In this document: piece by piece, positions 55,944-64,000 of the stretch
Layout: each line of letters starts with the position of its first letter
Position numbering within the stretch: the stretch's first letter is position 1
Origin: Darksidea phi
Lineage: Eukaryota > Ascomycota > Dothideomycetes > Pleosporales > Lentitheciaceae
DNA: 64,000 bases
Assembly (NCBI GenBank): GCA_030770425.1
Contig: JASJFT010000025.1
Location: 270,512 to 334,511, forward strand
Reading direction: 5' to 3'
The notes under the pieces: generated by a model
The model's input: the letters and a program-made list of their open reading frames with translations, nothing else
What the model was told of the DNA's origin: nothing
Databases searched by the model: none
Position numbers and translations under genes: made by a program

Positions 55944-57036
55944 ATGAGGTTTCAGCCAGTCATCTTCAGCCTCTTAGCTGCCGCCTCCGCCTATTCCCCA
56001 AAAATCCACATCAACTACACCGTCGTAACCGGGATCTTCCAGCAGGACGATGCTGCCACGGACCCTGCGACATTTAACTTCACGGCGTCAAACTTTGGCC
56101 TGATCGACCGCTCCTATCCCAGCGACACCACCTGTCCCAACCACAAACAGTCTACCCAATGGCAACGCCTCGCCCATTACATCTCCACCCTCAACTCCAA
56201 GGCCAAGAAGACCGAGCGCTACGTCCTCCTCTTTCTCGGCCGTCACGGCGAGGGCTACCACAATGCCGCAGAAACTTACTTCGGCACGCCGGCATGGAAC
56301 TGCTACTGGTCTGAACTCGACGGCAATGGCACTGTCACTTGGGCCGATGCGCACATCACCCCCAAAGGAGTCGATCAGGCGCTTGCCGTGAATGCATTCT
56401 GGAAACATCTGATCAAGGATGAGAAGATTACCCCACCTCAGACGTATTACACGAGTCCGCTCTTTAGGTGTTTGTCGACCGCTAAGCTTACTTTTGAGGG
56501 ACTGAACCTGCCGAAGAGAAGTCCCTTCGTACCCATTGTTAAAGAGTACTTTCGCGAGGGTATCAGTGCGCATACTTGTGATCGCCGCGGTACCAAATCG
56601 ACCATCCACAGGAACTTCCCTTACTTCAAGTTCGAAAGAGGCTTTCCGGAGAACGATCCGTACTGGACAGAGCTCTACGCCGAGCCTAGGGAGAACCAAG
56701 ACATTCGGTCTAAGTTGGTATTGGACGATGTTTTCGAAAACGATAGGAGCACATATATCTCCGTCACTTCTCATTCTGGGGAGATTGCTAGTCTATTGAG
56801 AGGCAAGATGGTTGCCTTTAACACTTGGTGCGGTTCGATGCTGACTTGTTGTAGTACTTGGTCACCGCGTCTTCAGCCTCAGCACTGGTGCCGCGATTCC
56901 AATTCTTGTCAAGGCGACCACAATCATAGCCGAGGGCCCTGCGACTACGACGCTGCCGTATACGCCACAGAAGACATGTGCTGCTCCGCCGACGATTCGA
57001 GATTCGTCGTGCAATGACTGCTCTTGCTGTACTTGA
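55944..57036 (+). CDS. Secreted histidine phosphatase superfamily protein
   Basis: Exons 55944-56802 and 56855-57036 give 346 residues. A signal peptide is present (MRFQPVIFSLLAAASA). The branch-1 phosphohistidine motif is FLGRHGEGYHNAAE (RHG), the second arginine is in TSPLFRCLSTAKL, REGISAHTCDRRGT follows, and the second catalytic His lies in SVTSHSGEIASLLR. Without splicing the frame runs on to a non-homologous Cys-rich end. Removing a 52-nt intron with a GC donor (gag|gcaag at 56803) and a ttgtag acceptor restores RVLGHRVFSLSTGAAIPILVKA, the expected family C-terminus. Phosphoglycerate-mutase-like fungal proteins of this group are phosphatases of unknown substrate; the secretion signal argues against a glycolytic role. 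Confidence 0.85.
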
Positions 57037-57347
57037 GCGAGTAATCCAAATGTGGTGTATATGAATGTAACTTTTGAGCATTAATAATATTATTTTGGGC
57101 CTCATTATCAAACGTGCCGTACTGTCGTTCTCCGATTCGACTTCGCATTCCTTCTTCTTTCACACTGGGACGGTATACTTCAGGTGCTAAACACCATCAC
57201 AGAACTAACGCGTTCGTGGCAAGCCGTTAAGTGGTAGACGTATGGCGGGTTCGGCTCATCGTACCTCACAATTGTGATACCCCACGCCCTTGGCGAGAAG
57301 TAAGGAGTAGCGCTCATTATGTTTCGTCGGCCCGCAGGATTTCGGGT
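57037..57347. other. Convergent 3' intergenic region
   Basis: 311 bases between two stop codons; AT-rich near 57060-57110. I see no gene. Confidence 0.4.
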
Positions 57348-58690
57348 TCATTGTGGCTTTTTATCATCGTAGCTATGCCGCTTCGCATCGGTAACGACGA
57401 AACTCTTCGACACCATGATCTGCATCGTCCCTTCCTCCCTCAGACTCCCACACTCACTACCCTTCAAACTCTTCTCACTCCCATCATCCGCAACATCCTT
57501 CTTCTTTGGCGCAGACGATGCCCTCCTCACCTTATCAAACTTTGTCTGATACCTGTTCGGCGACTTTGGGCATTCATTATTGCCGATTTCTGTTTTGACA
57601 CCACCTTGTTCGGCGACGGCTGTAAGGTTGTAAATGTCAAGCTCGTTGCGACTTGGCCTTCGGCGGCTGCCGAGGGCGTGGCTGGCGGATGGGGAGGCTC
57701 GGTAGTTGGTTGAGTGTGTGATGAGGCCAAGTCTAGAAAGAATGAGACTGAAGAGAGGGCGCAGAGTTGCGAGGCTTCCTGCCGTAATCGCGAGGCCTTG
57801 TTCGACAGTCGACCAGATGGCAACGTCGAGAGTGTCCCCTGGAGGCTGTCAGTGACGGCCTAGGATAAAGAAAAGAAGCTAACTCACAAAGAAAGTCTTT
57901 CGATTTGAGTCGAGGGACATATGGAAGACGAGCAACGACTGCTAAGCTGGCACTGCGACAGTCAGCGTGGTTCAGAGTAGTGGGGTATCAACACGTACAT
58001 GCAGCCCATCGCCAAAAGCGGAAGAAGAGCGATTTTGGCTCTGCGCTTGAGTTGCAGATTCATGACCAAAACCGCCGGCAAAAGTGCAAAGGTAAAATCG
58101 GTAATGATAGCAAAAGCGCTGTACATGTATGCAAGAGCCACGATGACATCGTCATTGACGCAACTCCCGTTTTGCGCCTTATCCCAAAAATAGGTGATGG
58201 GATTGCACTGGAAGAGCGTAACAAAGAAGAATGTCGCGCCAGCTATGAATGATACAAGCATGGCAACATAGATGGTGTAGGTATGTAGCTTGCGAATGGC
58301 AATCCGCAGCAAAAAGCATCCAATGGAAATCTTGGACAGAACCGTTGCGGAGCAGTAGAAGAGGTAACAGTACCACCAACAGTGTCGCGCGGTATAAACA
58401 CCCTCAATAGGGAGATCGTAGTGGTGCCTGCCTGTGCCATAATGAACGCCGATCATCGAGGACAATGAATAGGCGACGAAGAGGATCTATCCATGGTCAG
58501 GTTGTGATAATCTTCAAGGCGAGGGAATACCAACTGTTGCTAGAGACATCAGCCAATCATCAAGACCAAACGCCTTGACCATCCGGATGCGCACATAACA
58601 TCTCAACGCGTTCGCTATGACTGCCGCGATCATAAACGTGATATCGACGGCGAGGAGCTGAGGTCCCCGGTTTGGGATGGGAGACGCCAT
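57348..58690 (-). CDS. Rhodopsin-domain integral membrane protein (PTH11/SAT20-like)
   Basis: Exons 58535-58690, 57999-58486, 57888-57952 and 57348-57838 (introns 48, 46 and 49 nt) give 399 residues. The fungal rhodopsin-domain pattern is clear: seven hydrophobic helices, the early RCYVRIRMVKAFGLDDWLM motif, YGTGRHHYDL, YCSATVLSKISIGCFLLRI, FQCNPITYFWDK...GSCVND, and LKRRAKIALLPLLAMG. Then, across two introns, come ARLPYVPRL and WDTLDVAIWSTVEQGLAITAGSLATLRPLF. The cytosolic tail of about 120 residues is polar. There is no CFEM domain. These seven-helix proteins are widespread in plant-associated fungi and are thought to be receptors or sensors, but ligands are unknown. Confidence 0.9.
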
Positions 58691-59103
58691 GTTGCTCCTG
58701 CCAGCAAGACGCACAAAATGCAGAGAATTGAGGAAACTGAGAGCAGACCTGGTGCATACATAGGGTCACAGCCGTATTTGGGGGGTCTGAGCTATTCGAG
58801 CCGAGACCCTCGCCACTAGAAAGAGTCGGGACTATCGGTAATTGGCGGGAAAGGGAAGCCTCACCGCATGGTGCCGGAGCTCCAGTCCCTAGCTGCATGT
58901 AGAGAGAGCTGCGCTGAGACCCTGTCTGGTGTTTTGCCATGTTGGGGCATTTTTCGGGTGCCACACGTAAAAGCGTACTGTTTCCGTCCAATCACCGACG
59001 GAAACGGAGCGTCTGACTCGCAAAACTAGACCTTCTTTTATGAAAACGACTAGTTCCTCTAGCCAACACGGAAGTGTTCTACCTCACGACGAAGCGGACG
59101 TTA

Positions 59104-59226
59104 CGAGTGGGTAGCATGGACGGATAGTCAGTGGGTCGTTTTGCCATGACAGTTTTTCCATACAAAACGTCTCGCAGCGATCTGTGCAAGCGTGACCCAC
59201 TAACAATCCGCTCATGCTTCCCCCTG
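59104..59226. repeat. Imperfect inverted repeat, 33-bp arms
   Basis: Arm 59104-59137, reverse-complemented, reads gacccactgactatccgtcc...; arm 59194-59226 reads gacccactaacaatccgctc.... They match at roughly four of five positions, with a spacer of about 55 bases. It could be an old MITE or a hairpin; no clear target duplication is seen. Confidence 0.5.
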
Positions 59227-59890
59227 CACACACGGCTTCTACCTTCTGCCTCGGTTTGCAGGGGTATCCATCCCTATGCAGTCGACCCGCAAGCGTATGG
59301 TAAACACCTAACAGACCTGAATCAGTCGTTACTGGGGCGTGACTGGTCCTTCGGCAAGGGAGCCGTTTTTCGGGAGTTGTAGTAGGCAAATATCCAAGTT
59401 CCGCGATGCAAAAGTGGAAGCCTCCAGCTCCTAATCGTATTGCACATTACTATCGTTGACTGGTGGAAGCGGAACCGTCACTCTGCGAGGCCTGAGGTTG
59501 GAGGCTAGAAGTGGACTAGCGGCTCTCCGTTGCCGTTCACATCTGCCGGTATCGTATCGGTGGGGATCGGCAGCTGCTCACGCCTCCGCGGATGATGTGA
59601 ATTGTGCAGCACGAAATTGTTGCCACGGACGGTGCTCCAAAGGAGTTAGTGAAGCTTGACTCGACCACAGCCGGGTGTTGAAGGTTAGCCCCTGCCAAGA
59701 CTGCAGGCCACCTAAACCGGATAGCGCCCACACCGTCCGTAATGGACCTGAACAATGCTTCATGCACAGTTTTCTCATTTTGCTATAATCGCGTCTTCAG
59801 AGTCATATATATGGCGATTGCAATTTGATGTACATAACGAATGCGCACGAGAGCTTTGCTTCGCCTTCTTTCTACCCCCTTGTACCCATA

Positions 59891-60037
59891 CTGTGGTTGC
59901 AGGGGGAATATTCACAAATCGCCACCACAAAAGAGAGGCATACGCACCGTGTGAATGGGTTAAACAGTTAACACAAGGTCATTTGGCTATGGTAGCGGCG
60001 GGTGGCGATCAGTGAATACGCTCCCCTGCAACCACAG
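59891..60037. mobile_element. 147-bp MITE with TA target duplication
   Basis: The ends are CTGTGGTTGCAGGGG... and its inverted complement ...CCCCTGCAACCACAG. The terminal inverted repeats extend about 37 bases (to gaatattcacaaatcgccacc / ggtggcgatcagtgaatac) with few mismatches. Both sides are flanked by TA (59889-59890 and 60038-60039), the target preference of Tc1/mariner elements. It has no coding capacity, so it is a non-autonomous element. Confidence 0.85.
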
Positions 60038-60470
60038 TATATTAAACTCCGCCCCAAAAAGCACTAGAGAAGGCCCCAGATGTTTCCCCACGTCCACCTG
60101 CCTCGGCATGTCCTCGGCAGAACAAGGCTCCTGGTGAGTTACGGCGGAAGCCGTCAGCACACTATGATCAGCGGGACCTCGAAGACAGGCCTAGAGCGAA
60201 GCTTTCGCGCTAAAACGCCCAACGTTGAAAGTGAATGTTTCAGAACCATGCAACTGTGAGAGTATAAAACGCCCGTCTGCACGCGGCTAGAAGCGGAAGT
60301 ATGACGTACTTACGCCTAAGTTACCGCATTCCATCATTTGGGCGCATAAATGAGCTCTGCCAATCTCATTCAAGCAACACCTCAAGAGAATAGACAGCAC
60401 TGCACAGAATGAGTTTTCTAGTAACAATGTATTGGGAACGTAGTTCAAATCCTTGAATGATGAAACTCAC

Positions 60471-61079
60471 TCAGCGGAGGCCTTCGTCGATTGGTTCCAG
60501 AACACAATTCGGGCCCAGACGGAGCGCTTGGATCCAGAGTATGTAATTCACCTGTGCAGGCATTTTATAGCCCCGCTCATGCATTACTCTCACCAAAAAC
60601 GCATCCCTTACCTTATTCACCACACCCTTCGGCTCCACGACCATCCCGCCTTTCGGATCATACTTTCCGGTAAGTTTGATTTTTCCGAGCATGCCACGTG
60701 TGCTCAATTCGTGTTTTAGGAGGCTAAGTAACTGCTTGGACTCTTCCATGGTGAGACCGAGAAGCGAGGCAACTTCAGGTTGACGGGGCTGGCAAAGGTC
60801 GCTGAGCCTGCCGCTAGACTGAGGTTTGCCACCCCCGGCCATTGCAGTTGGGGGATTGACGAAAGATTCCGGACTGGCCTTGGTACGTTTCTGTTGCGGT
60901 TCGGAGTTGCCTTCCGACTAGCATGCACGCTCTTTAAAGGTTGAAGCTGTTGTGTTTAAGGGTGCTTCAACTTTGCGCTTGGAGCCCAGTCCCGGCATAG
61001 AGTGCCTCCTTGCATGCGACTGTGCATTACCGATGCCTGGTCGGTCGGCCGGTACTGGTACAGTGCCAGAGAATGTCAT
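60471..61079 (-). CDS. Small basic protein, unknown
   Basis: Exons 60972-61079 and 60471-60917 around a 54-nt intron give 184 residues. The N-terminal part is Arg/Ser/Pro-rich (ARRHSMPGLGSKRKSEGNSEPQQKRTKASPESF). The C-terminal part looks folded and helical: VASLLGLTMEESKQLLSLLKHEL, KIKLTGKYDPKGG, VVNKVRDAFLVRVMHERGYKM, VNYILWIQALRLGPNC. The layout suggests a small helical DNA- or protein-binding module after a nuclear-type tail. The family is not recognised. If the first exon is wrong, the protein could start at MAGGGKPQ (60842), 123 residues. Confidence 0.5.
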
Positions 61080-61849
61080 TTTCAGATGACGTTGCCTTAT
61101 ATTGTCACCGGTCACCGTTAGTCGACAACCGGGCAATTTGTATGCATGGATGGTTCTCAAATTTTGGACATTGGAGATACGTACAATGTCATTGTGAAGA
61201 TATGTACTATGATAACAAAGGTCGCCGCTGCTGCTATGAAATGCACCAATATTGTCCATAGCAGCCTCACCGTTACCCTTTGTATACCGAATTATCAATC
61301 ATATATTGGAGTGGAATAGAAAGATAGCGTCTTTAGTACCTATGCACGTCTGTGTCTGAGACGATGGACATGGCACCTACTTCGTTTTACGTGACTAAAA
61401 TGGTCATTTCATCGAGTGCTTATAGATTGCTATGTAAATGTAAAGTGGCTATTAGCTAACAACAATACTTCTTCTCTTTGTGGGTGTGCTAACTCATCGC
61501 TACCGCTGTTGAAGTCTCCCAACCGCCCGTCAATGTTCGAAACATCACATCGTCGGTATCTCATGATCGATAGTACCGTGTACATCTCTACAGCTCTAAT
61601 ATCGTGTATAGGGTGTGGGTATAGTACCTCTAATGTGTACAAACTCCTACTGTGTTTGGTGCGGACCTCACAAAAGACACTCCCACTATAAGAATCCAAA
61701 CCAAGTCTTCTTCTCTTTGACCTCCTACGAAAAGTAAGTGTTCACGAGTAGTCTATTTCGCTTGCGACCTCAATACTTGCATGTGACTTACCCATGGCTT
61801 GAACACGTGAGCAAGCGATGGTTCCTTCTCTAATCAACAAGCGAGCATT
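61080..61849. other. Intergenic with repeat sequences
   Basis: Contains repeat copy 2 and the start of the left inverted arm (listed separately). No other gene is visible. Confidence 0.4.
61636..61702 (-). repeat. 65-bp dispersed repeat, copy 2 (inverted)
   Basis: Reverse-complemented it reads tttggattcttatagtgggag ... and ends gtaggagtttgtaca, matching copies 1 and 3 with few changes. It lies outside the left inverted arm of the coiled-coil gene, mirror-wise to copy 3. Confidence 0.9.
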
Positions 61850-61940
61850 TTATATTTTCCACATCGCATTTTTCGTTCCTCCTCCACCGCTTGCATCACT
61901 CCACGAAATCCGCAACATGACATCAAAGAAAGCCATCCAA
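61799..61940 (+). repeat. Left inverted arm: copy of the coiled-coil gene's promoter and start
   Basis: Reads gaacacgtgagcaagcgatgg...ccttctctaatcaacaag...ccacatcgcatttttcgttcc...cgcaacatgacatcaaagaaagccat. It corresponds base by base to the reverse complement of 63495-63645, including the start-codon region of the coiled-coil gene. It overlaps the 3' end of that gene in antisense. Confidence 0.85.
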
Positions 61941-63522
61941 ACGGAGATCACGGAGGAGTCGCGTTTCACGCGTTCGCAAAACTCGGTCAATAATTTCTTC
62001 TGTTTTGCGATGAAAGCCCTCTGCTCATCCAACCGCGTCTTGGCTTCTCCGAGGCGCGCGCCACACACGTTGCTACTGCGCACTAGCGTAGTAACGATCT
62101 TTTCAACTATTTCGATGTTTTTTGTTGTTGAAAGCATAATTTCCTCCTTGGGTGCTCCGACAACCCAGGCAGCGCTGCCCACTTGGCTGTCAGTGAGGTT
62201 TTGTTTGTCGAGACAGATGCGCCAGATTGCTCGGACAAACATCTCATGCACAGTAACGAGCAGGTCTCTCCGTTCGCGCATGTTTTCCAGGAGAATCTTG
62301 TTTCGTTTAAGAGAGGCTTCCTTGGTATATAGCCTTCCCTCGGTGGTTTGCAGAGCACTACGAGTTTCTGCCACAGTCGCTTCAAGCTTGAAGACGTTAG
62401 CCTTTTGAGCCGCCACTTCTTGCTCCAAGCCAGAGTTGACGTGGTGCACATCGATATCGGCTGCGTGCTGGCCTTGGAGAGTATCGATATCGGCTGCGTG
62501 CTGGCCTTGGAGAACATTGATATCGGTTGCATGCTGGCTCTTGAGAATGTCGGTATCAGCCGCGTGCCGGCTCTTGAGAGTATCGATCTCCGCCCCGAGT
62601 TCAGTCATAACACGGTTGGATTCAGCTGATCTCTCGCTATGCTCGACTTGGAGCTTGACCATTGCCTTTTGCGCTACGACAAGCTTCAAATTGTTAGTAT
62701 CATGTAGCAGAAACCCACCAGCTAGTATGAGACATACCTCTGCATTCACACCTCTGAGCTCTTCAAATATCTCGGCGATTCTGATCTCGTGCTTGGTGCT
62801 CATGTCCTGCATTCTGGTGTCGTACAAGTCGCGGTCGTCCGAGGCTTTCTGTTTGGCGGTATCCTTGGCCTCCCGAAGAAGTTGATTGTGTGACTCGAGA
62901 AGATCCTGGGAAGTTGTAAGCCATATAATTACTCGGGACGTCTCCGAGGAGCTTCACACACCAATTGCTTTAGGAGCCGTTTGATCTCATTCTTATCCGC
63001 CTCGCGAGCGCCTCCAGCCTGTTGCAGATTGCTTTCTACCTGCCTGAGTTGCGTCTCTATATGGCGAGAGTTCGCAATTTCCCCCTGGAGATTGCTCTGG
63101 AAGTCGTTAGCATGTTTAGTCAACATGTCAGGAGAATTGTGTACTACAATTTCAGCCTGCAGAGTCTGTAGCTCCTTAGAATGCTCCTCCTTCAAGCGTC
63201 TGAGGTCCTCGACGTGCTGATTGTGCGCGTTCTTTGAAGTCATTGCATGTTCTGCCTTGAGTGCTTGGAGTGTGGCAGCATGTTCTCGCTTGGTGGCCTT
63301 ATATAGCCGAACGCATTGTAAGGCGGAACTAGATAGTCTGTCAACCTGGGAGAGATGGGTAATCTCTTGCTCCTTCTTCGCGATCTCCGCTTCGATGGCT
63401 TTCCGTTTGAATTGAATGTCGTCATACTTCTCCCTAGACATGACACTCATTGGCATGGCGTACACCAGGCTCATGGCCCTGTGCTCTATCGCTTTCCTTG
63501 ACATCATGTTGTGGGTGGCCAT
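61850..63522 (-). CDS. Coiled-coil protein enclosed by inverted repeats
   Basis: Exons 62962-63522, 62738-62905 and 61850-62683 (introns 56 and 54 nt, the second with a gatactaac branch point) give 520 residues. Nearly all of it is heptad-rich helix: YDDIQFKRKAIEAEIAKKEQEI, LRRLKEEHSKELQTLQAEI, QLRQVESNLQQAGGAREADK, LLESHNQLLREAKDTAKQK. A run of 11-residue repeats (HAADxDxLxxQ type) is at about residues 280-325. A less coil-like C-terminal region follows (VHEMFVRAIWRICLDKQNL, KNIEIVEKIVTTLV). The last 30 or so residues (SVISVWMAFFDVMLRISW...GGGGTKNAMWKI) are the antisense reading of a copy of the gene's own promoter, so this end was probably acquired by the inverted duplication. No signal peptide and no recognised family; a structural role is inference. 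Confidence 0.7.
62450..62592 (-). repeat. 33-bp coding tandem repeat
   Basis: Four to five units of about 33 bases (tatcgatatcggctgcgtgc...ctggccttggaga type) encode 11-residue repeats ADIDTLQGQHA / TDINVLQGQHA / TDILKSQHA in the coiled-coil gene. The two units nearest the 3' end of the gene are almost identical, so expansion is recent. Confidence 0.9.
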
Positions 63523-63645
63523 GTTGCGGGTGTCGTGGAGTGGTGCGAGTGGTGGAGAAGGAATGAAAAATGTGATGTGGCAAATCTAAAGCGACTCCCT
63601 TGTTGATTAGGGAAGGAACCATTGCTGGCCCACGTGTTCGACCTA
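63495..63645 (-). repeat. Right inverted arm: promoter and start of the coiled-coil gene
   Basis: Reverse-complemented it reads gaacacgtgggccagcaatgg...ccttccctaatcaacaag...ccacatcacatttttcattcc...cgcaacatggccacccacaacatgatgtcaaggaaagcc. It includes the start codon at 63522 and matches the left arm at 61799-61940 at roughly three of four bases or better. Confidence 0.85.
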
Positions 63646-63932
63646 AGGTTACATAAGCCATTGCAGCAAGCTGGGAGGCCCTCCACTATAGAAGGCAGTA
63701 GATATTAGTAATAATTTATAGAACATACGTACTAATTAAGGGGTTAGAGTAGGGAGAATAGAATCTTTACGAGGTTCCTTAATATAGCGTAAGAACTATA
63801 GTTAAGGGCAATACGTGACCCAAAGGCGAGGTGCGATATAGCCAGCGTCGGGCTACATGGTAAAACGGAGTTTTTATAATACTTGTTTTTCATAGAAAAG
63901 AGACAGGTAGGGGCATAAGGTATTATTATTTG
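63646..63932. other. AT-rich patch, RIP-like
   Basis: The stretch at about 63690-63830 is dense in TA dinucleotides (tagatattagtaataattta, gtactaattaagg, ccttaatatagcg) and interrupts the mirror symmetry between the right arm and copy 3 of the 65-bp repeat. It resembles a mutated transposon remnant. No gene. Confidence 0.5.
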
Positions 63933-64000
63933 ATTTGGATTTGCATAGTGGGAGTCTCTTCAGAAGGTCCGCACGAAACACAGTAGGAGTTTGTACACAG
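63933..64000 (+). repeat. 65-bp dispersed repeat, copy 3 (cut by window end)
   Basis: Reads tttggatttgcatagtgggag...gtccgcacgaaacacagtagg...agtttgtacacag to the last base of the window. It is inverted relative to copy 2, on the other side of the coiled-coil gene, and may continue past the window. Confidence 0.9.

Larger units (their letters stand above)
58691..60470. other. Gene-free stretch with hairpin elements
   Basis: About 1.8 kb without a supported gene. It contains a 33-bp imperfect inverted repeat (59104-59226) and a TA-flanked MITE (59891-60037), both listed separately. Confidence 0.5.

Noticed and set aside
61818..62408. 196-codon plus-strand open frame
   Set aside because: It is antisense to the better supported three-exon coiled-coil gene; its beginning is the inverted promoter copy and its remainder has no protein-like character.
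62436..62885. Plus-strand open frame rich in Ser/Cys/Trp repeats
   Set aside because: It is the antisense reading of the 33-bp tandem repeat in the coiled-coil gene.
1..64000. tRNA, rRNA, CRISPR array or bacterial operon features
   Set aside because: No cloverleaf with matching T-loop, no rRNA segment and no regularly spaced palindromic repeats were found by eye; the gene structure is fungal. The regular repeats at 43381 and 62450 have no unique spacers.

Overview
The window is nuclear DNA of a filamentous ascomycete (Pezizomycotina). Its proteins suggest Dothideomycetes, but that placement is inference. The evidence is ORF interruption by many short GT-AG introns (mostly 45-66 nt, with CTAAC/CTGAC-like branch points), ATG-rich single-gene transcription units on both strands, and a typical fungal gene set: a WSC protein, C2H2/Zn2Cys6 regulators, an AA9 LPMO, a GH128 glucanase, a rhodopsin-like membrane protein, NOG2, JIP5 and mS26. 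Exon borders below were deduced by reading splice signals and keeping the frame; total coding lengths divisible by three support them.

Layout. 0.5-5.2 kb: secreted two-WSC-domain protein, AIFM2-like flavoprotein, and a probable winged-helix/F-box fusion gene. 5.8-13.7 kb: an aromatic-acid catabolic cluster with a fumarylpyruvate-hydrolase-type FAH protein, a C2H2+Zn2Cys6 activator, an SDR, a two-cupin gentisate 1,2-dioxygenase and a salicylate/3-hydroxybenzoate-type FAD hydroxylase. Together they read as 3-hydroxybenzoate (or salicylate) -> gentisate -> maleylpyruvate/fumarylpyruvate -> central metabolism. 13.7-17.1 kb: housekeeping pair NOG2 and mS26, transcribed divergently from a 194-bp promoter. 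17.1-22.5 kb: gene-poor, with only weakly recognisable small or decayed genes, one carrying an in-frame TGA. 22.5-25.0 kb: a second winged-helix-like gene with a membrane anchor, beside an inverted, RIP-like mutated copy of its own promoter and first exon. 25.6-36.2 kb: a 1667-residue disordered basic protein, a secreted glutaminyl cyclase, a mitochondrial membrane protein and an MFS sugar transporter.

38-49.8 kb: cytosolic-type Mn-SOD, small unknown proteins, GH128, a nuclear-type basic protein, biosynthetic threonine dehydratase, a secreted glycoprotein, plus a 14-bp minisatellite and a ~97-bp degenerate tandem repeat. 50.8-58.7 kb: a broken APH-fold kinase, AA9 LPMO, JIP5, a secreted histidine-phosphatase protein with a GC-AG intron, and a rhodopsin-domain protein. 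58.7-64 kb: transposon-like sequence: a 147-bp TA-flanked MITE, another hairpin, a ~65-bp dispersed repeat (three copies in the window), and a coiled-coil gene enclosed by inverted repeats that are copies of its own promoter and start codon.

The least explained parts are the two inverted duplications that copy a gene's own 5' end (24.3-25.0 kb and 61.6-64.0 kb), the winged-helix/F-box architecture, and the decayed 17-22 kb interval.
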